Shown: positions 22,582-31,963 of the stretch, piece after piece
How positions within the stretch are numbered: the first letter of the stretch is position 1
Layout of the letters: every line of letters begins with the position of its first letter
DNA from: Ophiobolus disseminans
Lineage: Eukaryota > Ascomycota > Dothideomycetes > Pleosporales > Phaeosphaeriaceae
DNA length: 64,000 nt
Reading direction: 5' to 3'
NCBI GenBank assembly: GCA_010093685.1
Contig: MU006218.1
Span: 1,547,637 to 1,611,636, forward strand
Translations under genes and position numbers: made by a program
The notes under the pieces: generated by a model
What the model was told of the DNA's origin: nothing
Databases searched by the model: none
Seen by the model: the letters and a program-made list of their open reading frames with translations, nothing else

Positions 22582-23203
22582 ATGCTTGCTATGTAAGTCG
22601 CGCATTAAATGTACTCCATAGCGAATGCTCACTGATTGAACCTCTAGCGCACAACAAAACGCTAGGGCCTCGCCACTCCTTCGCTTACCTGCAGAGATCC
22701 GCAACACGATCTACGAACATGCCTTCATGGATTGGGAAGTCCGCATCTCAAACGATGTAGCATACAGCAGACACATCGAGATCCGCGATAAAAACGAAAA
22801 TATGTTCTCGTCGTCAAACAGCTCCGCGTCACACAACCTCCTCGCACCCACCCTCGCCTATCGCCAAATGCACGCCGACACCGCAATGCTAGTTTTCCGA
22901 CACGTCACTTTAGTCTCCCGTACACTTCAGATGCTCCTCAATTGGGCTCTGCAGGAGCTACAGAAACACCGTACTCGGGCCATAGCGATCATTAGGATAC
23001 CTTGTTCTACTATTTACTACGGCCTTGGCTTTTATCGCTGTGTTCCGCATTTTTGGGGCCTGAAGCTACTTACGATCTCGGATCGGGAACAGGGGTATCG
23101 CAGACCGCCCATGAACGAGGTCAAGGAGAGAATAGAGCGGGCGTCTGGTATACAAGGTCTTCGGGTGGAGTATTTGGCCGAGGTCACGTGGTGGAAGGAT
23201 TGA
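22582..23203 (+). CDS. F-box-like/2EXR-like family protein, copy 1
   Basis: Exons 22582-22592 (11 nt, MLA plus AT) and 22648-23203 join across a 55-nt intron to give 188 aa. Exon 2 opens with IAQQNARASPLLRLPAEIRN and TIYEHAFMDWEV. The hydrophobic 'LLRLPAEIRNxIY' helix resembles an F-box or the 2EXR domain. The next conserved block, YRQMHADTAMLVFRHV, corresponds to the 'CRQIYxETALLPF' block of its neighbours. The C-terminus has 'VKERIERASGIQGLRVEYL'. The start may lie further upstream, since the frame is open 5' of this ATG. Role unknown; F-box-like proteins often act as substrate adaptors, but no Skp1 partner is implied by the sequence. First of five same-strand paralogues. Confidence 0.65.
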
Positions 23204-23497
23204 CAGGAAGGTGCGTTGAAGCGTATGGTGGAGGATGTACGATTGGGAGGTGGCGCGGGGATGGTTGATCATACAGATCAAGCTCACAAAGAAAGATGAA
23301 TGTAATTAGTGCTGGTGCGTTAGCGCGGTGAAACAGAGCCAGAATCTCGGGTCGTGCCAACCCCAAGTACATCGTAGCTTGCTCTCGTAACTTCCTACAA
23401 CAACAACATCCGCAACAATCACAGTCGACCGTCATTCGAATTGCGCCCCTCTACGCTTGAGCGAGACTCCATAATCGCCCTGATTGCGTCTCCGAAG

Positions 23498-24138
23498 ATG
23501 CTCGCTATGTAAGTATAATATAAAGCATGTTTTCCTTTCTCAAGCTGACCAATGTTACCAGCGCGCGACGGAACGCTTCAGAATCCCCTCTCCTCCGTCT
23601 CCCGGGCGAGATTCGCAACAACATCTATGCTCATATACTTACCGGCTGGGAGTTGCGCGTTGTGTTCGGCAATGTTTTTAAGACCGTTCGTTTGGAGATT
23701 CGCGACTCGGATCCAAGCGCTACGTATCCACCCAGGACCACTGAAGCTCGAAGCCTCCTCGCATGCACACGAGTATGTCGCCAAATTCATGATGAGACTG
23801 CACTTCTACTATTTCAGCATGTCACCTTTGTCGCAAAGGCACCTGAACACCTCTGCTGGTGGGCCCACTCCAATCTGCAGTCTGCTCAGTTCGATGCTAT
23901 GGCGATGTTCAAATACCCTGCTTCAAGCATCCTCCAAGTCGGGCCTCCTTCACCCCGGTATTACATATCAACAATCGAATGCAATGCGCACAACTTGTCA
24001 GGCACGAAGCAGATAACCTTCATGGGGTCCTCTAGTCACTGTTCAGCCAAATTGAAGGAGGAAGCAAAGGCGGTTGGCAACACTTTTGGCATCGAAGTCG
24101 CATTCTCGCCTGACCGCTTTGTGTCGTGGGACAGTTGA
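23498..24138 (+). CDS. F-box-like/2EXR-like family protein, copy 2
   Basis: Exons 23498-23508 and 23562-24138 flank a 53-nt intron (GTAAGT, GCTGACC branch, ACCAG); product 195 aa. As in copy 1, exon 1 encodes MLA and the first two bases of an Ile codon. Exon 2 begins with ARRNASESPLLRLPGEIRNN and continues with IYAHILTGWELRVVF. The second block is VCRQIHDETALLLFQHVTF. No stop or frameshift is seen, so this copy looks intact, though its C-terminal third has drifted from the others. The frame upstream of the ATG is open to a stop about 110 nt earlier without another ATG, which supports this start. Confidence 0.65.
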
Positions 24139-24486
24139 GAGCTAGCGTAGGTTAGGGACAAGGTAGACTGAGTATGACTGATGGCTCTGTGGTCAAATCA
24201 ATCAGCTGAGGTTATATAGGAGCGACCATCATGTCTCTTCTAGACTGCACTAAAAGCACATGGTGACGATTTACCTACGCAGAGAATAGCCCGGGCTGCA
24301 GGAAATGAAATAAAAGCTTCAGAGACATTACGTGACCTCTTTACTTCGGAAATCATGCTAACGTGTTAGCGCAGAACTAGCGAGCATGCAGGGTAAAGGT
24401 GAAGTTCAAACAGGAAGTTGCGTAGGCCCCTCCGACACCGCAAAAGGTTTGTAACCTCCATCTCGCAGCTTCCTACACCAACCACC

Positions 24487-25016
24487 ATGACTTTTGCATG
24501 CCGCATCACTGGCACTACGGTGTCCACAACAGATCTTAAGCTCAGGAAGGCCACCATGGTTGTCCTCGATACCACGCTGGAGATGCTCGCCATGTAAGTC
24601 CGCAAATAAGGAAGCATGGTCGGTCGTGTCCTTCTAACGCGTGGAACAGCGCACAGCGAAATGCCTCAGCCTCCCCACTTCTACGCTTACCTGGAGAGAC
24701 TCTAAACCGCATCTATGGCTACGTTTTCGACTATCATTGGCTTTCAGTGATGAGGAACCCAACCACGAATCAGTGCGTCTTCCAAGGATTTACCCTCGAC
24801 CTTCCCAAAGGATTCTTTCGTCGTGCAATGCAAATTATCGATGGACTGAAGCACTCGGTGCCAGTAGAAACGTACCCGCAAGAATGCGTGAAAGATCCTC
24901 TCGCTCTTACCTGGGTCTGCTGTCAAGTATACGTGGAATCTATGTTCTTCTTGCCAAAGCAGCGCATCCTCATCAGGACTGTCTCTAGCCGAGAAGCAGC
25001 ATTATGGTACTACTAG
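24487..25016 (+). CDS. F-box-like/2EXR-like family protein, copy 3, truncated
   Basis: Exons 24487-24598 and 24650-25016 flank an intron GTAAGT to AACAG. The upstream ATG at 24487 is used here; the one at 24556 has the better context (gccaccATGG). Exon 1 ends with TTLEMLA plus AT, and exon 2 opens with AQRNASASPLLRLPGETLNR. The equivalent of the second block is VCCQVYVESMFFL, after which the frame ends about 20 residues later at TAG. Other family members continue for 60-100 residues beyond this block. The copy is therefore probably C-terminally truncated and may be a decaying gene. Confidence 0.5.
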
Positions 25017-25587
25017 GCGCGTGATGTTGCAGGAGTGAGAGAATATCTCGACGAAGCGGGGGCGACACATTACCAAAAGCGATGAACAACCGTACAATCG
25101 TTATAAGGCCACTGATCATGGCGTGCGGATGAGCCAGAATCCTGAGTTGGACCTGCGAGATGAATGCATGCTGGATCGACATATCGGTGAACAGCCAACA
25201 ATCCAGCAAAGCGTTGATGTATTCACATGGTTCATCTCTTCTATTATCAAATTCTTATTATTTTCTTCAACCTCATGCCTTGAAGAAATGACTAATAACG
25301 TTTCCTTTTCACTTGCTTCAAGGATGTCCCCCTCACAGTGAAGTGAAGATAATTCTACTAGGGTTGTAGTTGCGCTGTTCTGTATAACAGCAAAGGCGTT
25401 TAAGCGCGTGATAACTGACAACTATAAGAGGTGCAAACGAAGGGGCGACCACTTCATCTACGACTCTACTCACCCTCACCCTCACCCTCAGCACTTTTCC
25501 AATACCGTTGACCTTCTCACACCATTGACCTTCAACACCGTTGACCTACCAAATCTGTCGACCAAGCAGTACCGTTGACCTACCAAC
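25017..25587. other. Intergenic between copies 3 and 4
   Basis: No gene is supported. The end nearest copy 4 holds short direct repeats, given separately. Confidence 0.4.
25504..25581 (+). repeat. Four-fold ACCGTTGACC repeat upstream of copy 4
   Basis: ACCGTTGACCT or a one-base variant occurs at 25504, 25521, 25537 and 25571, all on the same strand, ending 7 bp before the copy 4 ATG. An 'accctc' triplet repeat precedes it at about 25482. It may be leader sequence or a cluster of protein-binding sites. Confidence 0.55.
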
Positions 25588-26494
25588 ATGGAGCGCTCAA
25601 CCACCAACCGCAATGATACTTTTGAGGACTACTACATACCGGATACACTCGAGAACGAGCTCCAGAAGCTTGCCATGTATGTTACACTCTTGTGCTTAGC
25701 GCCACGTGGCTAACAAGACCTCTAGTTCGAATCAAAACGCTCAAAACTCGCCTCTCCTACGTCTCCCCGCCGAAATCAGGGATGAGATATATGAGTATGT
25801 TCTTGGCTCGCAACAGCTTGAAGTACGCGTGAACGGCGACACGTTTTTCAGCGATCACGTCATTGAGATTCGGGCTCCCCTAAACCGCCCGCTCACTGAG
25901 GAAGACATCTACAACGATGAAGGAAGTGTTTTACAAGAGAAGGTACCTCCATGCGACAAGCTTACAGCTAAGCGAAGGATAGTTGAAGACCCTATGTACA
26001 AATATATAGGCAGCACATACCCGCAGCTCGCTCCCGCACCTTGCGCGAAGTCTCCATCTCCATTCGGAATCCAAAATCGCGTGCAGCAGATGCTCGCAAC
26101 CACCCAGGTCTGCCGCCAAATTCACCACGACACGGCCCTCCTACCCTTCCGATATATCGTCTTCTCCTCGGACTACCTCAAGTGGCTCACTGCGTGGATT
26201 CAGACCCGCATTAAGCTCGACAAACAGCGCAATGCCATCGCAATACTCAAGATACGATACGACGAAGTGATTTTCCAGTCGTGGTCTGACTTCGATCAGT
26301 TGTCGGTCTACCAGCCGGTCATGAAGATGCTGGCCACGTTTCCGCATCTGGAGCGACTTGTTCTCATGGACTGGAAAGGGTGGCGGAATTGGAACAAAGA
26401 CAGGAGTGGGATGAAGGATAAGGTGCAGGAGAGGATCAGGATAGCGAGCGGGTTAAAAGACCTTGTCGTCGAGGGTTTCGAGGACGATGACTGA
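25588..26494 (+). CDS. F-box-like/2EXR-like family protein, copy 4
   Basis: Exons 25588-25676 and 25726-26494 flank a 49-nt intron (GTATGT to CTCTAG) and give 285 aa, the longest plus-strand copy. Exon 1 is acidic (NDTFEDYYIPDTLENELQK) and ends with LA plus AT. Exon 2 begins with SNQNAQNSPLLRLPAEIRDE and continues IYEYVLGSQQLEVRV. A long insert with charged residues precedes TTQVCRQIHHDTALLPFRYI. The C-terminal part contains LERLVLMDWKGWRNW and KVQERIRIASGLKDLVVEGF, matching the end of copy 1. No lesions are seen, so this may be the best reference copy of the array. Confidence 0.72.
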
Positions 26495-26959
26495 ATGTTT
26501 GGCGGCGGTGGAAAAGTATGCGAGGTGACGGATATATATATATGTCACTGGTGGGAGTTAAAGGGAAAAGAGTTGTGTGAGCGCTTCTTACCGGATGGGT
26601 TGAGAATAATCGAAACGGGTACTTTTGGCCGTTTGTGGGATACACTTCGTTCAAGCTGCATCCGCTTATTGCCATTTCCAGGTGCTGTTGACCGATACTC
26701 TCAGCACCGATGTGTGCAAAACGCATCCGGGAGATATACACAGCACTGCAGTAGCCTATTTTCAGTGGAGTACTTCTGTGGAAACCTCCTAGGTTACATT
26801 CTTCATGCATGCAATTACCCGTCACCAGACAAATAATACCTAGGTATGCTTGCTCACGGCGCCTTCTTTCACTAGCGTTTCTTTATTATCTTACCCATAT
26901 AACAACCTAACCGGACTGTTGCTCACCTTTACTTTACTTCAGTTTATTGCTTTCATAAT

Positions 26960-27759
26960 ATGTATACCTCTATCACCCCACAACCTATCATTCCGGGACC
27001 CGCGGCAAGCGTGCCACCGATACCAGCATCGACAATGCGGCGATCCATAGCTCCGCCATATACTCCTCGCGACAAGTTCGAAATGACAGAGCTCTCGCCA
27101 ATACTAAGCAAAGAGGGTATGTGAGTTTGCCCTTACATCCTCCGCCGCATAGCATGTTTCTGACAAATAACTACAGCACTGAATCCAACGCACAGTCATC
27201 ACGTCTCCTCCGTCTCCCAGCCGAACTCCGCACCAAGATTTTCGCGCACACCCTCGGCGGCCACGAAATGCGCTTCTCATGGCAAGACAAGGGCTGCAAG
27301 AGACCGTCGAAACGCATCTTCGGAATCCGCCGGAGGAGCGACAACTCAGCGTTGATGCGCGAGGAGAGGAAGATGCTCCTCAACATCACACTCATATCCC
27401 GGCAAATATACACCGAGACAGGCTTGTTGCCGTTCGCCGTCAATACTTTTCCGTTCACGATGCTTCCAGATGCCGAGCAGGAGAAGTGGTTTGCGCAGAA
27501 GCTGCTGGTTGCTCAACAGAACGCCATTACGACAGTGCGGTGCCCAGTGCAGAAGATGTTCTTTGAGTTTGAGGCAGGGCCGGTAGCGTCCAGGCATTGC
27601 ACCGGTACGTTCAAGCAATTAGGATCACTCCAGTGCTTGGTTTTGGAGGCTGAGAACTTCCAATTGAGCAGGGAGGAGAAAGAGATTGTGGTCAAGAAGA
27701 TTAGGACGGTGAATGGGAAGGACATGCTTAAGGTTGTGTTTTTGGATGGGAAGATTTGA
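26960..27759 (+). CDS. F-box-like/2EXR-like family protein, copy 5
   Basis: Exons 26960-27120 and 27177-27759 flank a 56-nt intron (GTGAGT, CTGACA branch, CTACAG); product 247 aa. Exon 1 is Pro-rich (MYTSITPQPIIPGPAASVPP) and again ends in AT of an Ile codon. Exon 2 begins TESNAQSSRLLRLPAELRTK, then IFAHTLGGHEMRF and a basic loop. The second block is ISRQIYTETGLLPFAVNTF. It ends in KDMLKVVFLDGKI. Apparently intact. It is the last copy on the plus strand; copy 6 faces it from the minus strand. Confidence 0.7.
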
Positions 27760-28003
27760 GGACCGTTTTGGCTTTGGCGGTCCGCTCATTTAAAAAAGGC
27801 AAGAAGATAGAAGGACTGTCGAGAGCGATAGCAAGGGAAGGTACAAAACCTCTCTTGGGAGGATGATACGCGCGTACTCATGGTTAATCCTACGCAGGCG
27901 TCGTCTGCGGACTCAGGGTGGAGCGATTTCGAGGAACTGCCTAACTTCTGCAAGAGATCTCAGCCGTAGAAAGTAAGAAGTATCATTTTATTCCTCCAAT
28001 AAT

Positions 28004-28020
28004 CCCCCCCCCCCCCCCCC
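28004..28020. repeat. C17 homopolymer at the turning point of the array
   Basis: A run of seventeen C bases followed by TTTT. It lies between the 3' ends of copies 5 (+) and 6 (-), where the gene direction of the family array switches. Confidence 0.9.
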
Positions 28021-28473
28021 TTTTCCTGCTGCTTTCAATCAAAGAAGAGATATCACGGTCCCTCCGCATTCCAAATTAGCTACAATATGCTCAGAAAAAT
28101 CAGCTCACCACTCAGAAATTTAGTGTAGGATATGGAGATATGATGGCGACGTAGGGAAGACTGGTCAGCAGGTGAAATCCAAATTCTCGCATAGGTGTGG
28201 GGTTTGGAATCGAGATCATGGTATTTCTTCTGTTGATCCCAAATAAAACCTGGCATCTGTCTCAGACAGCATATTGCTAGAGTTATACGTGTCGTTGTAC
28301 TAAACCAGGCAGTATGTCGTATGATGTCGTTCAAGAGCTGTCCGCGAGCCCCCGACACTCTTAACTTCTCATCTGTCCAGCTTTATGCGAGCCTGAAATC
28401 CCCCACAAGATTCCCCAAGCAAAACTAGAGTCCTGATAGTACAGCGAGTATATCCATAAAGTACTTGTGACGA

Positions 28474-29451
28474 TCAGGGGAGCGAGACGCAAGTCGGAGG
28501 TCCAACAGCAACAAGACGATCTGAACTCGTCCTGACGAACTCCTGAAGCACAACCTCAACGCCACTCGGGGCGCTTTCGCCGATGCGCCTTTCGATCTCC
28601 CCCTTTACGACACTGAGGTTGAAAGGCTTGACGTAGTTGATAATAACATGTTCCAGTCCCGAAAAGTTGGTCAAATGGTCCAGTCGAGAGACTTCGAAGT
28701 CACCCCAGGGGCTGAGCATTTTCTTGTTGGTAGACAAAGTTTAATGCACTGTGCTGATGGCGTTTTGTTGAGCAATCGCTAGTCGCTTTTGCATATGCAG
28801 AATTCCCTTGCGGTCATAGTACCAGAATTGATTGATCTTGGAGAAAGGAAGCAATGCGGTCTCGACATAGATCTGGCGGCAAGTCTGCTGCAGCGCGCGG
28901 AAGGGGCCGTGGACGGTAGGACTGCTTGCCCAGGGCCCGGCTTTGACATTGATCTTTGTTTCCTGGAAGAGGATAGTCATACCACCGCATACATGACCGA
29001 AGATCTTGTTACGCAGCTCGGGAGGTAAACGAAGAAGTGACGAGTCGCTGCTGTTGCGAGCGTAGACCTCCTCGGTTTGGACGGCGAGTAGTGTGGGATC
29101 GAGCATGGTTCGAGGTGCTCGCTTGACTTCGCGCAAGACCTTATGAGCGAGCCTGATGATCATATAGTGGTCGATCATCTTAGAGAGATTCGCGACAATG
29201 TTGGGCGTGGGTCGAAGGGTTGACCGTTGAGAGATGAGTGGTGGCAAGGTGGCGGCACTTCTCAAGCCGTAAAGCAGAGAGAGGGCTGATGATGAGTGCT
29301 TGAACGTGGTGATTGCTTTTATGTGCACGGTGCAGCTCCAGCGCAAATCGCAAACGATGATTCGGAAACCTTCCCACGCGCAATTATGATCAAGCAATTG
29401 CCCAGGTGCACTCACTCTGAACATAGACTGAGCACGACTGAACCTTTTCAT
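28474..29451 (-). pseudogene. F-box-like/2EXR-like family, copy 6, one nonsense codon
   Basis: The frame from 29451 contains NSSDSSLLRLPPELRNKIFG, then LQQTCRQIYVETALLPFSKI and RLAIAQQNAISTVH, where TAA (28743-28741) interrupts it. The same frame then continues for 88 codons to 28474 with TNKKMLSPWGDFEVSRLDHL and a C-terminal half that aligns with copy 5 (VVKGEIERRIGESAPSGVEV). So a single nonsense codon splits an otherwise complete gene; CAA to TAA would be one C-to-T change. The intron shared by the other nine copies is absent here, and the N-terminal 130 residues are unlike them, so the true start is uncertain. A sequencing error cannot be excluded. Confidence 0.65.
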
Positions 29452-29602
29452 ATGATGAAACTATCGCACCTCCGTCGATGCATATACTGCAGCTGGCCGG
29501 TTTTATTCAAAACTTCCTAGGGTTGCTGTTCACAAATTTCCCCCTTACTTGCATTCCCTCCTCGCTCTCACACAGTCCCGAAGAATTCACACAACGAAAC
29601 CT

Positions 29603-30244
29603 CTATCCATGACCATTCCTAACCTTTAGCATGGAGCTTCCCCATATCTCCGCAATCTTATCGATGACCTTCTGTCCTTCTCCCGAGTCTGTGGCGTAAC
29701 TCCCATCGCAGACGCACGCAACGTCAACTGATTCTAGATTGGGAAACGAACGTAAAGGACTACCGTCAAGATCGGCGCAGTCTATGTCAATTCGTGTGAT
29801 AGCAACTTTCTGAACCGCCAGTCGAGTAGAAAGTCATTCTTCCATCTCCTCGGTGCAGAAGAACGCGAAGCGTAGAGTTGCGAACGGAACTAGGGCAGAT
29901 TCTACATATATCTGCCTACTGACGAGCAGAAGATGTAGCTCGGGCAGAACTCTATCGAGCTCGTGCTCATCGCTCACGTAAAAACTCCGGCGAGTGAAGA
30001 GAAGTACTCAGATGCGATTCCGGATCTCTGGTGGTAGGAGCAAGAGTGGCGACTATCGAGCATTGCGCTCCGTACTTGCGGTATTAGTAAGCAGCAAAGA
30101 TTGAGCATCTTAAATAGCTTACATGTTGAGGTAGCGACCGGTGGGTGTAGCATCAAGCATGCCCTTGACTAACTTTGGTGGTCCCGCTCGCTTTATTCCT
30201 GCTTTGACCCCGCCGGCTGGCTTAGTAACCTTGTTGGGAGCCAT
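29603..30244 (-). pseudogene. F-box-like/2EXR-like family, copy 7, three nonsense codons
   Basis: Exon 1 (30244-30123) is open and starts MAPNKVTKPAGGVKAGIKRA, ending with YLN plus AT. The 48-nt intron runs GTAAGC to CGCAAG. Exon 2 (30074-29603) keeps one reading frame to its end but carries TAG at 30055-30053, TGA at 30010-30008 and TGA at 29836-29834. Around them the family motifs are clear: SPLLLLPPEIRNRI just before the first TGA, and VSRQIYVESALVPFATLRF later. The frame has no length change. Comparison with neighbours suggests TGG as ancestor of at least the first TGA (KIW in copy 10) and CAG or CGA-type codons for the TAG, so all could be C/T transitions. Confidence 0.75.
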
Positions 30245-30687
30245 GATGCCGAAGGTTAGCTGTCGTGTTGCGAGCTCTTGAATTGAGGTGATAAAGTAAG
30301 AGAGCTGAGCTTGCAAGACAGACACAAGGGAAAGGTCTTGGCAAAGCGGCGAACCGAGACCGAGGTGAAGGTGAGATCAAGGTGAGATCAAGTTGTTTTG
30401 AGAGTAAAAGAGAGACATCCAATCAGCGGCACATGAGTAAGAGTAAAGCCTCAGATAGAATACAATCATAGTACTTTGTAGTGAGAGACTCCATAAAGGA
30501 AATCCGCTGTCATCCGAACAAGCCCCTCTTGTCGTCGTGGTTGCGTGGTCATGGTAGATCACATATCGACCCGAGACGTATACGCACATCCTTGTCTAAA
30601 GGCCAGGGAATCGTTGAATCCTATACTTCTTGACAGTCTATGTGACTGATTGTCTCTATGTTCTGCGGCCTGGTGTGGTGTATCCTC

Positions 30688-31300
30688 TCAGCCCCTGTCG
30701 AAATTGACGTCAACCAGTTCCACCCTCAAATGATCGATGCCGGTGGAGTCGCGAAGCTTTGTCGCCCAGAATTCCTGTCTTTCACGCGTCGACTCGACGA
30801 AGGTGCGCAAATACACTTCTTCCAATCCTGGGAAATGATGCAACGAGAGGTCCATGATGTCGAAAGCGTAGGCTCCCACTGCGAAGATGGCATTCTCCTG
30901 ATCCTCTGTGAGCGTGGCCACCCAAGTCTCCACTTCATGCTCGCTGAAGAGATGAAAGCACCAGTGGGTGAATGGAAGTAGCGCTGCCGACAGATACGTG
31001 CAAGCCTAAGATCTGGTACGTTGTGGGCGTAGAAGTCCTCTCTCATCGTAGCATGAGCGCCAATTTCAACCATCATGTGGCCGAAAACGAACGACCAGAT
31101 GTCATTGCGGAGTTCGCCCGGTAGGCGCAGGAGCGGCGAAAGGTTCGCGTTGCGTTGAGCGCTACGTACTGGTCAGCGCGCATCACGGTCGCCAATGTGC
31201 GGTTGATGCTTACATCGCAAACTTATCGTTATTTGGCGTTACATCAAGCGTTTTGAAGTGCGCCCTGTCAGCCACCGTGTGGGCCTTAAGGTATATGACC
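30688..31300 (-). pseudogene. F-box-like/2EXR-like family, copy 8, small deletion
   Basis: Exon 2 starts at 31161 after a 52-nt intron (31213-31162, GTAAGC to ACGTAG) that again follows an AT. It reads AQRNANLSPLLRLPGELRND, IWSFVFGHMMVEIG and LARICRQ, then leaves frame near 30980. The next frame picks up with LLPFTHWCFHLFSEHEVETW and VATLTEDQENAIFAVGAYAF to a stop at 30688. The missing part corresponds to 'IYVESA' in neighbours, so roughly 16 bp were lost, which shifts the frame. No ATG is found in frame in exon 1; its 5' limit is a guess. Probably non-functional. Confidence 0.65.
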
Positions 31301-31441
31301 CAGGTTCCATCCCATCTCACTCACTTCAGGCTAGTACGTACGAGGCTTAGCGCCCACAACGCTAGCCGGCAGAGATATAGATCTGAGTTCCCGTAGCACA
31401 ATATACAACACGATTCTACCACATGTTCTATCCCAGTGCTA

Positions 31442-31852
31442 CTAACACGCCCGAGGGACTATGCCCATGCAGAAACCAGGTTTGGTGTGCGATAACCTCA
31501 ATTTCCTAGGCACGCTCGAATCCGCAAACTTTTCGAGCGAATCGCGGTTGAGTAAATTGATCCAAATTGAGTAGCGGGGATGAATGACTGTAGGTGACAT
31601 AGACTGCACGTTGCAGCGATTAGACACGACTAGCGAGCCGAGGTGAGGGTGAATCGCAAAGCTGGGCTGTGGCGCAGCGCTGCAAGCCGCGCACCGCCCT
31701 TGGTAACCCGCCCATTCTATAGCACGATCACATATGCTGTCCTCGTACCAGAGATATGCGCGCTCGCCGTGATACGTTTTCGTAACCCCTCTCCGCACGA
31801 CGCATCCGAGACCGCAGAGCGGACATTCATCCCTGACTGCATCATGATACAT
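31442..31852 (-). CDS. Possible small Cys-rich protein
   Basis: An intact 136-codon frame starting at an ATG. It has CPLCGLGCV near residue 11 and CAAC near residue 53, which could bind zinc, and further Cys residues later. There is no paralogue in the window, no intron and no recognised family. It sits between copy 8 and the 3' end of the transcription factor gene. It may be chance. Confidence 0.25.
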   Translation of the reverse strand: MYHDAVRDECPLCGLGCVVRRGVTKTYHGERAYLWYEDSICDRAIEWAGYQGRCAACSAAPQPSFAIHPHLGSLVVSNRCNVQSMSPTVIHPRYSIWINLLNRDSLEKFADSSVPRKLRLSHTKPGFCMGIVPRAC

Positions 31853-31963
31853 TGAGACTTAGCGCGAGCCCCTTGGAGGACACATCCATAGAAACACGTA
31901 TATTACTTATAAGGGAAAGCGCTAGATATGCTCCTACCATCATGACACCGCGACCTAGATCGT

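Noticed and set aside
26495..26836. 113-codon plus frame after copy 4
   Set aside because: Reads through TATATA repeats and has no family motif.
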